Origin: DATGFB01 sp032160545 | GTDB taxonomy: Bacteria > Actinomycetota > Actinomycetes > Mycobacteriales > Jatrophihabitantaceae | NCBI GenBank assembly: GCA_032160545.1 | Contig: JAVHVN010000186.1 | Location: forward strand, 1-14,747 | Reading direction: 5' to 3' | DNA: 14,747 bases | Shown here: positions 1-6,562 of the stretch, piece by piece | Layout of the letters: each line of letters begins with the position of its first letter | How positions within the stretch are numbered: the stretch's first letter is position 1 | The notes under the pieces: model-generated | What the model saw: only the letters and a program-made list of their open reading frames with translations | The model's database searches: none | Told to the model about the DNA's origin: nothing | Position numbers and translations under genes: made by a program

Positions 1-643
1 TGACCGTGAACGGGACGTCGATGCAGTTGTCAGGCACCGGCACGAGCAGCTCACCGGTGGGCCGCGTCCACCAGAACCGGTTGTCGCCGGCGCCGTCGGC
101 ACCGAAGGTCATCCGCTCCCAGAGGACCTTGGCGGTGACGTCATGTGGCGGCGTCACACCGTCGGCGGGGCCCACCTGGACCTGGTACACCCGGGCTCCG
201 AGCTCCCGGGAGTCGTGCGGGCCGGGGACGAACCCGGGTACCTGCCAGTCGAGCCGTACGAAGCGCGGCATGAACACGACCTTGCCGGTTGCTGCTCCGA
301 CGCGTGCGGCGGCCGGGCCGTCGAACGCCGCGAGCAACTCGCGCAGCCAGGACGGGTCGGGCACGGCATCGTTGTTCAGCAGAACCGCGATATCGGTCGT
401 CAACTGCCGCAGGGCCAGATTGTTGCCGCCTGCGAAGCCGAGATTCGTCGGGCTGGCGAGCAAGGTCACTTCGGGGTACTCGGTGCGCAGTAGGTCGCGG
501 CTGCCGTCGGACGAGGCGTTGTCGACGACCACGACGCGAAACTCGTCGGCGGGCAGATCCTGCTTGCGCAGACCGTCCAGGCACGGACGCAGCAGGTGCG
601 CTCCGTTGAAGTTCACCACGACAACGGTGGCGCGAGGAGTCAT
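1..643 (-). CDS. GT2 family glycosyltransferase (3' end outside window)
   Basis: Reading leftward from ATG at 643-641 gives an open frame of 214 codons that runs off the left edge, so the C-terminus is missing. The N-terminus is a GT-A fold of family 2: VVVVNFNGAHLLRPCLDGL opens the nucleotide-binding strand, VVVVDNASSDGS follows near residue 38, then NLGFAGGNNLAL, then VLLNNDAVPDP, whose acidic cluster is the usual DxD-equivalent metal and nucleotide-diphosphate site. These motifs resemble the rhamnosyltransferase/WbbL-like GT2 branch, which adds a sugar from a nucleotide donor to a growing lipid-linked glycan in the cytoplasm. The start overlaps the stop of the upstream ATPase as ATGA, and a GGAG lies 8 bases before the ATG, so it is the third gene of the export operon. 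The family call is secure; donor and acceptor cannot be told. Confidence 0.93.
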   Translation of the reverse strand, partial: MTPRATVVVVNFNGAHLLRPCLDGLRKQDLPADEFRVVVVDNASSDGSRDLLRTEYPEVTLLASPTNLGFAGGNNLALRQLTTDIAVLLNNDAVPDPSWLRELLAAFDGPAAARVGAATGKVVFMPRFVRLDWQVPGFVPGPHDSRELGARVYQVQVGPADGVTPPHDVTAKVLWERMTFGADGAGDNRFWWTRPTGELLVPVPDNCIDVPFTV

Positions 644-1902
644 CGAATGGGCTCCGCCGAGATGGCCGGACGGGCCTGGATGCGGGCCGCGGTCGTGTAC
701 GGGGCGTAGATGAGGCCGTCCTCGACCGTGTCGCGAACCAGTGCGAACCCGCGCTTGGCGCGGAAGACGGCGATGGGGGCGCCGTCCGGATCGTTCACCT
801 GAACCGCGATCACCGCAGCCCCGCGCGCCGGCGGTAGCTCGTCCGTTCGGAAGTCGACGACCCAGCGGCCGCCGCCCGGCAACGGCCCCGGACCACCATG
901 GTGGCTCTGGATCAGGATGGGGATGTCGCCCACCCCCATGAGCACGATGATGACCTCGGCGCAGCGGGCGGCCGCGTCGGCTGCGATGTCGATGGTCACC
1001 CGCACGACGAGGGGCTGGCCCGCATAGGCGGCAGTGATCTCGGGCCCGCCTATGCCCGCGAGGGGTACGGCCGACACGATCTGGACCGGGTTGGAGTCGT
1101 CGGGCGGCGCCACGGCGGCGATCTCGTCGTCGGGGGTTGTGCCCAGCAACATCCGCAGGGTGTCGGCCGCGATGATCGGGTCTCCGTCGAACACCAGGCT
1201 GCCGTGATCGAGCACGATCGCGCGGTCGCAGACGCGTGCGACGAGGTCGAGCGCGTGACTCACCACGAGGATGGTGCGGCCCTCTTGCTGGAACTGCTCG
1301 ATCTTGTCGAGGCACTTCGCCTGGAATGCCTCGTCGCCGACGGCGAGCACCTCGTCGATGAGCAGGATGTCGGGGTCCACGTGCACTGCGACGGCGAAGC
1401 CGAGGCGGACGTACATGCCGGACGAGTAGTGCTTGACCGGGTCGTCGATGAATTCGCCCAGCTCGGCGAAGCCGACGATGGAGTCGTACATCTCGTCGAT
1501 GTCGTTGCGGGTGAGCCCCAGCAGGCTGGCGTTGAGGTAGATGTTCTCGCGCCCGGTCAGCTCGCCGTTGAACCCGGCACCGAGTTCGAGCAGCGAGGCG
1601 ACGCGTCCGTTGACGACGACCTCGCCGGTCGTCGGCCGGATGATGCCGGACAGCACCTTCAGCAGCGTCGACTTACCCGATCCGTTGTGCCCGATGAGAC
1701 CGACCGTGTGCCCGGCGGGGATGTCGATGCTGATGTTGTCCAGCGCGCGGAACGGCTTGCGCGGAATCCGGTCCCCGCGAAGCAGGCGCTCCTTGAGGCT
1801 CGTCGCCTGGCCGTGCGGCCGGAAGTTCTTGACGATGTTGTGCGCGCTGATGGCGACCTCGCCGCTCTTGGCGGCCGTCGGGGACGTGATCGGCTCGTGC
1901 AC
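640..1902 (-). CDS. wzt: Polysaccharide ABC exporter ATPase, Wzt type
   Basis: This 420-residue protein is the nucleotide-binding subunit of a polysaccharide ABC-2 exporter that would sit on the inner face of the membrane and power the adjacent permease. Visible motifs: Walker A GHNGSGKST at 71-79, LLELGAGF at 104-111 (the Wzt/TagH form of the Q-loop region), a signature YSSGM at 159-163, Walker B ILLIDE at 179-184, and H-loop His216 in ILVVSHALDL. Residues from about 260 to 420 form an extra, mostly beta-rich C-terminal region. In Wzt proteins a domain at this place binds the terminal sugar of the cargo; that role is inferred here. The start is GTG, directly abutting the TGA of the permease gene (TGAGTG), and the end overlaps the GT2 start. 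The symbol follows family usage; the exported polymer is unknown. Confidence 0.93.
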   Translation of the reverse strand: MHEPITSPTAAKSGEVAISAHNIVKNFRPHGQATSLKERLLRGDRIPRKPFRALDNISIDIPAGHTVGLIGHNGSGKSTLLKVLSGIIRPTTGEVVVNGRVASLLELGAGFNGELTGRENIYLNASLLGLTRNDIDEMYDSIVGFAELGEFIDDPVKHYSSGMYVRLGFAVAVHVDPDILLIDEVLAVGDEAFQAKCLDKIEQFQQEGRTILVVSHALDLVARVCDRAIVLDHGSLVFDGDPIIAADTLRMLLGTTPDDEIAAVAPPDDSNPVQIVSAVPLAGIGGPEITAAYAGQPLVVRVTIDIAADAAARCAEVIIVLMGVGDIPILIQSHHGGPGPLPGGGRWVVDFRTDELPPARGAAVIAVQVNDPDGAPIAVFRAKRGFALVRDTVEDGLIYAPYTTAARIQARPAISAEPIR

Positions 1903-2790
1903 TCAGAGCTCCTCGGCGAAGTCGGCCGACATGCGGTTGTAGAGCCGGTAGGTGGCGACGAGGACGACCAGGGACACGGCGAACCCGACGCCGAGGCGGG
2001 TGACGTAGAACATCAGGCCGGAGTCGGGCAGCACCTCCTGCTTCCCGGTGCCGGACTGGAATGTTCGGCCGGTTCCGTACAGCGCGCGCTGCGCCGCGAC
2101 GACGACGTCGGCCATCGGGTTGAGGAAGTACACGTCCCACAGATGGTGCTTCTCCAGCCGGGCCCTGAGCTGGGTCGCGGAGTACACGATCGGGTTGAGC
2201 CACATGCCTGCGAGCAGCACGACGTCGACGATGTGCTGCGTGTCGCGGTAGCGCACGTTGAGCGCGGCGACCAGGAAGCTGATCGCGATCATGAATGTCA
2301 ATGCGACGAGCAACGCCGGCGGCAGCAGCAGCAATCCGGCGTCCCAGTGCCGCCATTCACCGAACGCGACCATCACGACGACGAGGACGAACAGCTGCAG
2401 CACGTAGTGCACGATCGCGAAGGCGACGGACGACAGCGGCAGTACCCCGAGCGGGAACGGCACCTTCTTCACCAGGCCGGCATTCGCGACGACGGCCGCG
2501 CACGCGGACCCGACCGCTGTCGCGAACGCGTTCCACAGCAGCAGCCCGCACATGAGATAGAAGCCGAACGCGGGAATGCCGGCCTTCAGTACGAGCCCGA
2601 AGACGAAGGAGTAGACGGCGAGCGTGAGCAGCGGGTTGGCGAGTGACCAGGCGAAGCCGAGAACACTGCCCTGGTATTTGACCTTCAGGTCCTTGCGTAC
2701 CAGGCCGGTCAACAGCTCGCGTCTGACGACGCGCTGACGGGCGGCTCGCACGGCTGCGCTGGTCGCAGTCAGCGGGGGCTCCTCTCGCAC
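1903..2790 (-). CDS. wzm: Polysaccharide ABC exporter permease, Wzm type
   Basis: An ABC2_membrane-family permease of 295 residues from GTG at 2790. A short cytoplasmic N-terminus ends in RKDLKVKYQGSVLGFAW (32-48), the amphipathic entry typical of Wzm/TagG permeases. About six membrane segments follow (roughly 47-68, 75-100, 120-143, 150-175, 187-204, 260-282). NVRYRDTQHIV at 178-188 is the conserved loop before the fifth segment, and WLNPIVYS at 197-204 is also a family hallmark. Residues 240-258 form a polar insert before the last helix. Continuous reading extends much further upstream but runs antisense to the divergent GT2-like gene, so that part is rejected. The true start is uncertain: GTG 2790 and GTG 2751 are in frame, and a strong GAGAGGAG sits 6 bases before a CTG at 2772. 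It would pair with the following ATPase. Confidence 0.92.
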   Translation of the reverse strand: MREEPPLTATSAAVRAARQRVVRRELLTGLVRKDLKVKYQGSVLGFAWSLANPLLTLAVYSFVFGLVLKAGIPAFGFYLMCGLLLWNAFATAVGSACAAVVANAGLVKKVPFPLGVLPLSSVAFAIVHYVLQLFVLVVVMVAFGEWRHWDAGLLLLPPALLVALTFMIAISFLVAALNVRYRDTQHIVDVVLLAGMWLNPIVYSATQLRARLEKHHLWDVYFLNPMADVVVAAQRALYGTGRTFQSGTGKQEVLPDSGLMFYVTRLGVGFAVSLVVLVATYRLYNRMSADFAEEL

Positions 2791-2817
2791 CGGACCGCGA
2801 GGGTCGCGGCGCGATTC

Positions 2818-2823
2818 AGGATA
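2818..2823 (-). promoter_or_regulatory. Putative -10 box of the export operon
   Basis: Read on the minus strand this is TATCCT, a TAnnnT hexamer 27 bases before the GTG at 2790. It would place transcription start near 2811 and leave a 5' leader carrying the GAGAGGAG at 2779-2786. No convincing -35 box is seen 16-18 bases further upstream, so this is tentative. Confidence 0.35.
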
Positions 2824-2853
2824 TACGCGCGCCTTCGCCGGGATGGCGCGTGG

Positions 2854-2859
2854 CACACT
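2854..2859 (+). promoter_or_regulatory. Putative -10 box, leaderless start of GT2-like gene
   Basis: CACACT ends 6 bases before the GTG at 2866, the same geometry seen before the starts at 6563 and 11684. The hexamer itself is a poor TAnnnT match and no clear -35 is visible, so support is mostly positional. Confidence 0.25.
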
Positions 2860-2865
2860 GCGCCG

Positions 2866-3615
2866 GTGGGCAGCGACATTCCCGTGTTCATCAACACCAG
2901 GGACCGGGTGTCGCCGTTGCGCAAGCTGGTGAGCTGGCTCGAGCGGGCCGGCACCCAGCGCATCGTCATCGTCGACAATGCCTCGACCTATCCACCGCTG
3001 CTGGACTACCTCGAGCGGTCTCCGCACGCGGTGGTGCGGTTGAAGGACAACCTGGGCCAGACCGCGCCCTGGCGATCCAATGTCATCCACTACTTCGTCG
3101 GTACCGACGAACCGTACGTCGAGACGGATCCGGACGTCGTCCCGGACGAGAACTGCCCGCTGGACGCGATCGACCACTTCGCCGAGCTGCTCGAGCGGTA
3201 CCCCGAGGTCGACAAGGTGGGGTTCGGGCTGCGCATCGACGACCTGAGCCCCCGGTACAAGCACGCCGAAGCGGTCCGCCGGTGGGAGCAGGCCTTCTGG
3301 CGGGACGAGGTCGAGCCCGGGGTGTTCCGAGCACCGATCGACACGACCTTCGCTCTGTACCGTCCCCGCCGGTTGCTGTCGATGGAGCCGGCGCTGCGTA
3401 CCGGAGCGCCCTACCTGGCCAGGCACGTGCCCTGGTACGCGAACTCCGCCCGGCCGTCCCGCGAGCAGCGGTACTACCTCGACCACGCGATCAGCGGGAT
3501 CAACAACTGGGACGACGAGCGGATCTCGGACGGTGTAGCGCAGGCCGTCGGGCTGCTGGGTGAGGTATCCCACGGCGTGAAGTCCCGGCTGTTCCGGCGC
3601 GACACCCGGCGCTGA
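2866..3615 (+). CDS. GT2-like (GT-A fold) glycosyltransferase
   Basis: A soluble protein of 249 residues, short for a GT2 enzyme, with no membrane segment or signal peptide. DIPVFINTRDR at the N-terminus and RIVIVDNASTYPPLLDYL (32-49) match the first two strands of a GT-A fold. ETDPDVVPDENCP at 86-98 looks like the DxD-type metal site (D88/D90). The remainder, including RRWEQAFWRDEVEPGVFRAP and PWYANSARPSREQRYYLDH, is rich in charged and aromatic residues and I cannot tie it to a known acceptor specificity. The start is GTG 2866, with no clear ribosome binding site, suggesting a leaderless mRNA. It lies 75 bases from the divergent permease gene and 44 bases before the GT-C gene, so it may be co-transcribed with the latter. 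Sugar donor and acceptor are unknown. Confidence 0.85.
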   Translation: MGSDIPVFINTRDRVSPLRKLVSWLERAGTQRIVIVDNASTYPPLLDYLERSPHAVVRLKDNLGQTAPWRSNVIHYFVGTDEPYVETDPDVVPDENCPLDAIDHFAELLERYPEVDKVGFGLRIDDLSPRYKHAEAVRRWEQAFWRDEVEPGVFRAPIDTTFALYRPRRLLSMEPALRTGAPYLARHVPWYANSARPSREQRYYLDHAISGINNWDDERISDGVAQAVGLLGEVSHGVKSRLFRRDTRR

Positions 3616-3627
3616 GAGCGTGAGAGC
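3613..3627 (+). repeat. Short tandem direct repeat TGAGAGC
   Basis: TGAGAGC occurs at 3613-3619 and again at 3621-3627, the first copy containing the stop codon of the GT2-like gene. It lies upstream of the -10-like box at 3647. It may be chance or part of a regulatory site; nothing else supports a role. Confidence 0.3.
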
Positions 3628-3646
3628 CGCCGGGCGTCGGCCCCGA

Positions 3647-3652
3647 TATGGT
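3647..3652 (+). promoter_or_regulatory. Putative -10 box before GT-C gene
   Basis: TATGGT is a full TAnnnT match ending 7 bases before the ATG at 3660, as expected for a leaderless transcript. If real it argues against the upstream in-frame ATG at 3648, which would lie inside the hexamer. No good -35 box is visible. Confidence 0.4.
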
Positions 3653-3659
3653 GGCCTGC

Positions 3660-5750
3660 ATGGCGGCTCAAGGGGAGGCCCGTACCTCGGATCACCCTCC
3701 CCTCGATACCGACGAAAGTCCCGAGCCAACCGCGGGTACAGCGCCCCCGGCCATGCCGGCGGAGTCGGGTAGCACGGTCTCCGCACTTGAGCTTGCGGGC
3801 CTCGCCGTCGCCGTTGCCATAGGCCTGCTGAGCCTCGTCAGCCTCGCCGCGGCCGATCTGCATCACAACACGCCGACCGTCGTGTTCCCGATCGCGATCG
3901 CCCTCGTCGTCGTGGTGGCCGCGGTCATCTGGCGGGTCGACCGCCCGGCCGTCAGTGTCGACCGCTGGGGACTGCTCGCCGGTGTCGTGGCGGCCGCCGT
4001 CGCCGCGGTGATGTTCTTCCCGGGATTCCAGTACGCCACGTCGGACCGCGACCCGGGCGGATACGTCGAGATCGCGAGTGAGATCCAGCGTTCGCACTCG
4101 ATCGAGTTCTCCGACCCGCTGTTGAACCCGTCGTTGCCCGTGCAGGCGCTACCGGAATCGGTGCGGGCCTCGTGGCCCGGACTGTGGAATTCGCCGTGGC
4201 ATCCGGGCAAGATCTTTCCGCAGTTCTACCATTTGTGGCCCGCGCTGATGGCGAGCGCAAAGGACGCAGGCGGCTGGACCGGGTTGTTCGATCTCGGTCC
4301 CTTGCTCGGCGTGATCGCGGTGGCGCTGACCGTCGCCGTGGCCCGGCGCGTGGCGGGCCTCACGGCAGCGTGGGTCACCGGCGCCGTGATGGCGACGAAC
4401 ATGCTCGAGGTCTGGCAGGCCAAGTATCCGTCGTCGGAGATCTTCGGCCAGATGCTGTTCATCGCCGCGACGCTCGCAGTGGTGGTCGCGATTCGCACCG
4501 GCTGGCGCTCGGCCGCGGCGCTCGGCGGCGTACTCGTCGGGCTGGGCTACCTCGAAAGAGCCGACGGGATCCTCGTCGTCCTGATCGCCTGGGCGATGCT
4601 CGCCGCGCTCGTAGCGGCGCGGCGCTTCGAGGCGCGGGCCGGCTGGTTCACGGTGGGCCTGGTCGCGCTCCTGCCCTACGGCTTCTACCAGGCCTACCAC
4701 CTCGCGAAGACGTACACGCTGGTCAACGGCATACCCCGCTTTCGTACCGTCCTCGAGCTGATGGCGGGTCTGGCCGTCGTCGCGGCCGTTCTGGCGTGGC
4801 AGGGCGCTCTGGTGCGCGCGATGGTCGACTGGTCGGCACGCCGCCGCGTGCGGCTGACGCTGGGCGTCGTGTTCGTCGCATTCTGTGCGGCGGCCATGAT
4901 CGTCGGTTTCCTGCGCCCGAAGATCTTCGGTAGGGACTACTCGCACGGCGTGCGTACCTTCGACGAGATCTCCCTGGTTCGGCTGAGCTGGTTCTTCTCG
5001 CTCACCGGACTCGCCCTCCTCGGAGCAGGCATCGTCTGGATCGCGATGCGTCGCTGGCGCCTCGAGAACTGGATCGTGGCACTGACCGCCCTGCCGCTAC
5101 TGGCCGTCTACTGCTGGCATGTGCGCAACTCGCCGTATCTCATGTGGGACTTCCGCAGGTTCGTCACCACCGTCGTGCCGGGCATGGCTGTCCTCATCGG
5201 CGCTGGTGTCGCATGGTGTGCGTGGCTGATTTCGCGCTACCTGCCCAAGGCCGTTGCCGTGATCGGTGTGGTCGCGGTCGTTTTGGGGCTGTCGAGCTTC
5301 TACCTCAGCGAGTCCTGGCCGCTGCGGCACCACAACGAGAACGGCGGTTCGCTGCAGGTGGTGCAGAGCATCGCGGCACTGTCCGGCGACCACCAGGGTG
5401 TGTACGTCTGGGACGAGTCGGGTGCGTGTTGCGCGCGGCCGTCGCTGCTGTTCGGCGGTTCATTGCTGACAATCGGCGGTGAGGCGAGCGCGCTCGCACC
5501 TCCTGACAGTGCCGAGCTGACGGCACTGCTCACCTACTACGTGTCGCATTTCGGAGCGAACGGCCAGCCGGTGTTCTACATCCTCGGCGGCGCCCCCCAT
5601 GCCGTGTCGATTCCTGGCTTGTCGCTCACGCCGGCCTCGCACCTCGCGGGTTCGCTTCCGCACTGGGCCGAGACGGTTATCTCACGTCCGAAATCCAGTA
5701 CCGACTACCAGTACGACTTCACCGTCTACCGAGTCGCGAAGGCGGGCTGA
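3660..5750 (+). CDS. GT-C fold, multi-pass membrane glycosyltransferase (GT39-like)
   Basis: A polytopic membrane protein of 696 residues from ATG 3660. Residues 1-40 are a polar Pro/Ala/Ser/Thr-rich cytoplasmic tail, followed by about ten to twelve hydrophobic segments up to about residue 545. The rest is an extracytoplasmic C-terminal domain with a GACCARP cysteine pair. TSDRDPGGYV after the third hydrophobic stretch (about 127-136) carries the acidic pair expected in the first outer loop of GT-C enzymes. HPGKIFPQFYHLWPAL and WQAKYPSSEIFGQ (about 252-264) resemble conserved loops of PMT/ArnT-like proteins. Such enzymes take a sugar from a polyprenyl-phosphate carrier outside the membrane. 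ATG 3648 would add four residues; 3660 fits the -10 spacing better. The nearby DPM-like gene could supply the lipid-linked sugar. The acceptor is unknown. Confidence 0.82.
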   Translation: MAAQGEARTSDHPPLDTDESPEPTAGTAPPAMPAESGSTVSALELAGLAVAVAIGLLSLVSLAAADLHHNTPTVVFPIAIALVVVVAAVIWRVDRPAVSVDRWGLLAGVVAAAVAAVMFFPGFQYATSDRDPGGYVEIASEIQRSHSIEFSDPLLNPSLPVQALPESVRASWPGLWNSPWHPGKIFPQFYHLWPALMASAKDAGGWTGLFDLGPLLGVIAVALTVAVARRVAGLTAAWVTGAVMATNMLEVWQAKYPSSEIFGQMLFIAATLAVVVAIRTGWRSAAALGGVLVGLGYLERADGILVVLIAWAMLAALVAARRFEARAGWFTVGLVALLPYGFYQAYHLAKTYTLVNGIPRFRTVLELMAGLAVVAAVLAWQGALVRAMVDWSARRRVRLTLGVVFVAFCAAAMIVGFLRPKIFGRDYSHGVRTFDEISLVRLSWFFSLTGLALLGAGIVWIAMRRWRLENWIVALTALPLLAVYCWHVRNSPYLMWDFRRFVTTVVPGMAVLIGAGVAWCAWLISRYLPKAVAVIGVVAVVLGLSSFYLSESWPLRHHNENGGSLQVVQSIAALSGDHQGVYVWDESGACCARPSLLFGGSLLTIGGEASALAPPDSAELTALLTYYVSHFGANGQPVFYILGGAPHAVSIPGLSLTPASHLAGSLPHWAETVISRPKSSTDYQYDFTVYRVAKAG

Positions 5751-5767
5751 ACCGGGCCTGTCAGCCC
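5744..5767. terminator. Inverted repeat shared by convergent stop codons
   Basis: GGGCTGA (5744-5750) and TCAGCCC (5761-5767) are perfect 7-base arms around a 10-base loop. Each arm contains the stop codon of one of the two convergent genes. It could form a short bidirectional hairpin terminator, though no T-run follows on either strand. Confidence 0.5.
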
Positions 5768-6495
5768 CCGATCGAGGAGAGGTCGACCGGTGCGACGTGC
5801 GCTGCCGCGACATCCTCATTCGACTGTGGGGTGCCCCATTCATCGGCGCTGCCCACCACGCGGGCCGGGACGCCGGCGGCGATCGCGTGCGCGGGGACGT
5901 CCCGGTTGACCACCGCCCCCGCGGCGATCACGGCGCGGTCGCCGATCGTCACGCCCTTGAGGATCGTCACGTTCGTCCCGATCCAGACCCGGTCGCCGAT
6001 GGCGACGGGCAGCTTCTCGGGCAGGGTGACGCCCTGCACAGTCAGGGTGTGGAAGTCGTGGTCGAGGATCTGCACGTTCCAGGACACTGTGCAGTCGGCG
6101 CCGATGCTGACTCCCGCACCAACCAGGATTTTGGTGAAGCCGTTGACGTTCGTGCCGTGCCCGATGCGCAACTCCCCGGCGTCGACGACGATGCGCACGC
6201 CGCGTTGCAGGCTCACCACGCCGTCGATGCTCAACCGCGCGCCCGGGCGCACCCGGACGACCGAGATGTCGCCGCGGGTGCTGAGGCCGAACCCGCCGAT
6301 TCCGACCCGCAACGCGCCCCCCGGTTCGACGAGAATCCGCTCGACCCCGTCCAGAACGGTTCGGGAGCCGATCCAGATCGCGCGGTCGGCGAGAATGCGG
6401 TGACGGACCACCCCGGCCACGAACGCCGGGATCGAGGTCTCCTTGCTGCGGGCCAGGTTGATCACATGATGCGCATAGTCGCGGAGTTCGGACAT
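5761..6495 (-). CDS. Hexapeptide-repeat (LbH) O-acyltransferase
   Basis: A protein of 244 residues in the acetyltransferase family that folds as a left-handed beta-helix. Repeats of the [LIV]-G-x4 kind begin near residue 60 and run to about 215. VSWNVQILDHDFHTLTVQ (137-154) holds the likely catalytic histidine (H146 or H149), and WIGTNVTILKGVTIGDRAVI (171-190) followed by AAGAVVNRDVPAHAIAAGVP (191-210) is the highly conserved C-terminal coil of WcaF/Maa-like sugar O-acetyltransferases. The usual donor is acetyl-CoA and the usual target a hydroxyl of a sugar in an exopolysaccharide. The start ATG 6495 has GAGGA 4 bases upstream; continuous reading goes further but runs antisense to the divergent GT2 gene. 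The N-terminal 60 residues are longer than in Maa-type enzymes. It may acetylate the glycan made here; substrate not determinable. Confidence 0.9.
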   Translation of the reverse strand: MSELRDYAHHVINLARSKETSIPAFVAGVVRHRILADRAIWIGSRTVLDGVERILVEPGGALRVGIGGFGLSTRGDISVVRVRPGARLSIDGVVSLQRGVRIVVDAGELRIGHGTNVNGFTKILVGAGVSIGADCTVSWNVQILDHDFHTLTVQGVTLPEKLPVAIGDRVWIGTNVTILKGVTIGDRAVIAAGAVVNRDVPAHAIAAGVPARVVGSADEWGTPQSNEDVAAAHVAPVDLSSIGG

Positions 6496-6518
6496 CGCTT
6501 CCTCGGTTGCGTGGGGGA

Positions 6519-6537
6519 CGTTCAACGCACGTGAACG
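6519..6537. promoter_or_regulatory. Inverted repeat in divergent promoter region (candidate operator)
   Basis: CGTTCA (6519-6524) and TGAACG (6532-6537) form perfect 6-base arms separated by 7 bases in the 67-base gap between the acyltransferase and the DPM-like gene. The right arm lies in the region where the -35 box of the rightward promoter should be. The size and spacing fit a site for a dimeric regulator, but no regulator is in the window. Confidence 0.35.
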
Positions 6538-6550
6538 GTATCGCGACGGG

Positions 6551-6556
6551 TAAATT
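6551..6556 (+). promoter_or_regulatory. Putative -10 box, leaderless start of DPM-like gene
   Basis: TAAATT, a full TAnnnT match in a GC-rich setting, ends 6 bases before the GTG at 6563. Transcription would begin at or next to the start codon. A GGGAG lies between them but is too close to the GTG for a normal ribosome site. Confidence 0.55.
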
Positions 6557-6562
6557 GGGAGC

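Noticed and set aside
898..2646. 582-codon open frame on the plus strand opposite the ABC exporter genes
   Set aside because: The translation is low-complexity, rich in D, H, E, V, R and Q with no domain, as expected from the antisense of high-GC genes. The minus strand there encodes clear ABC ATPase and permease motifs.
2828..2850. CGCGCC-N11-GGCGCG inverted repeat between divergent promoters
   Set aside because: Arms are pure G/C and such repeats are common by chance in this DNA; no partner site seen.
2791..3786. N-terminal extension of the permease frame up to 3786
   Set aside because: It is antisense to the GT2-like gene and the start of the GT-C gene, is Pro/Arg-rich without a fold, and would make the permease twice the family length.
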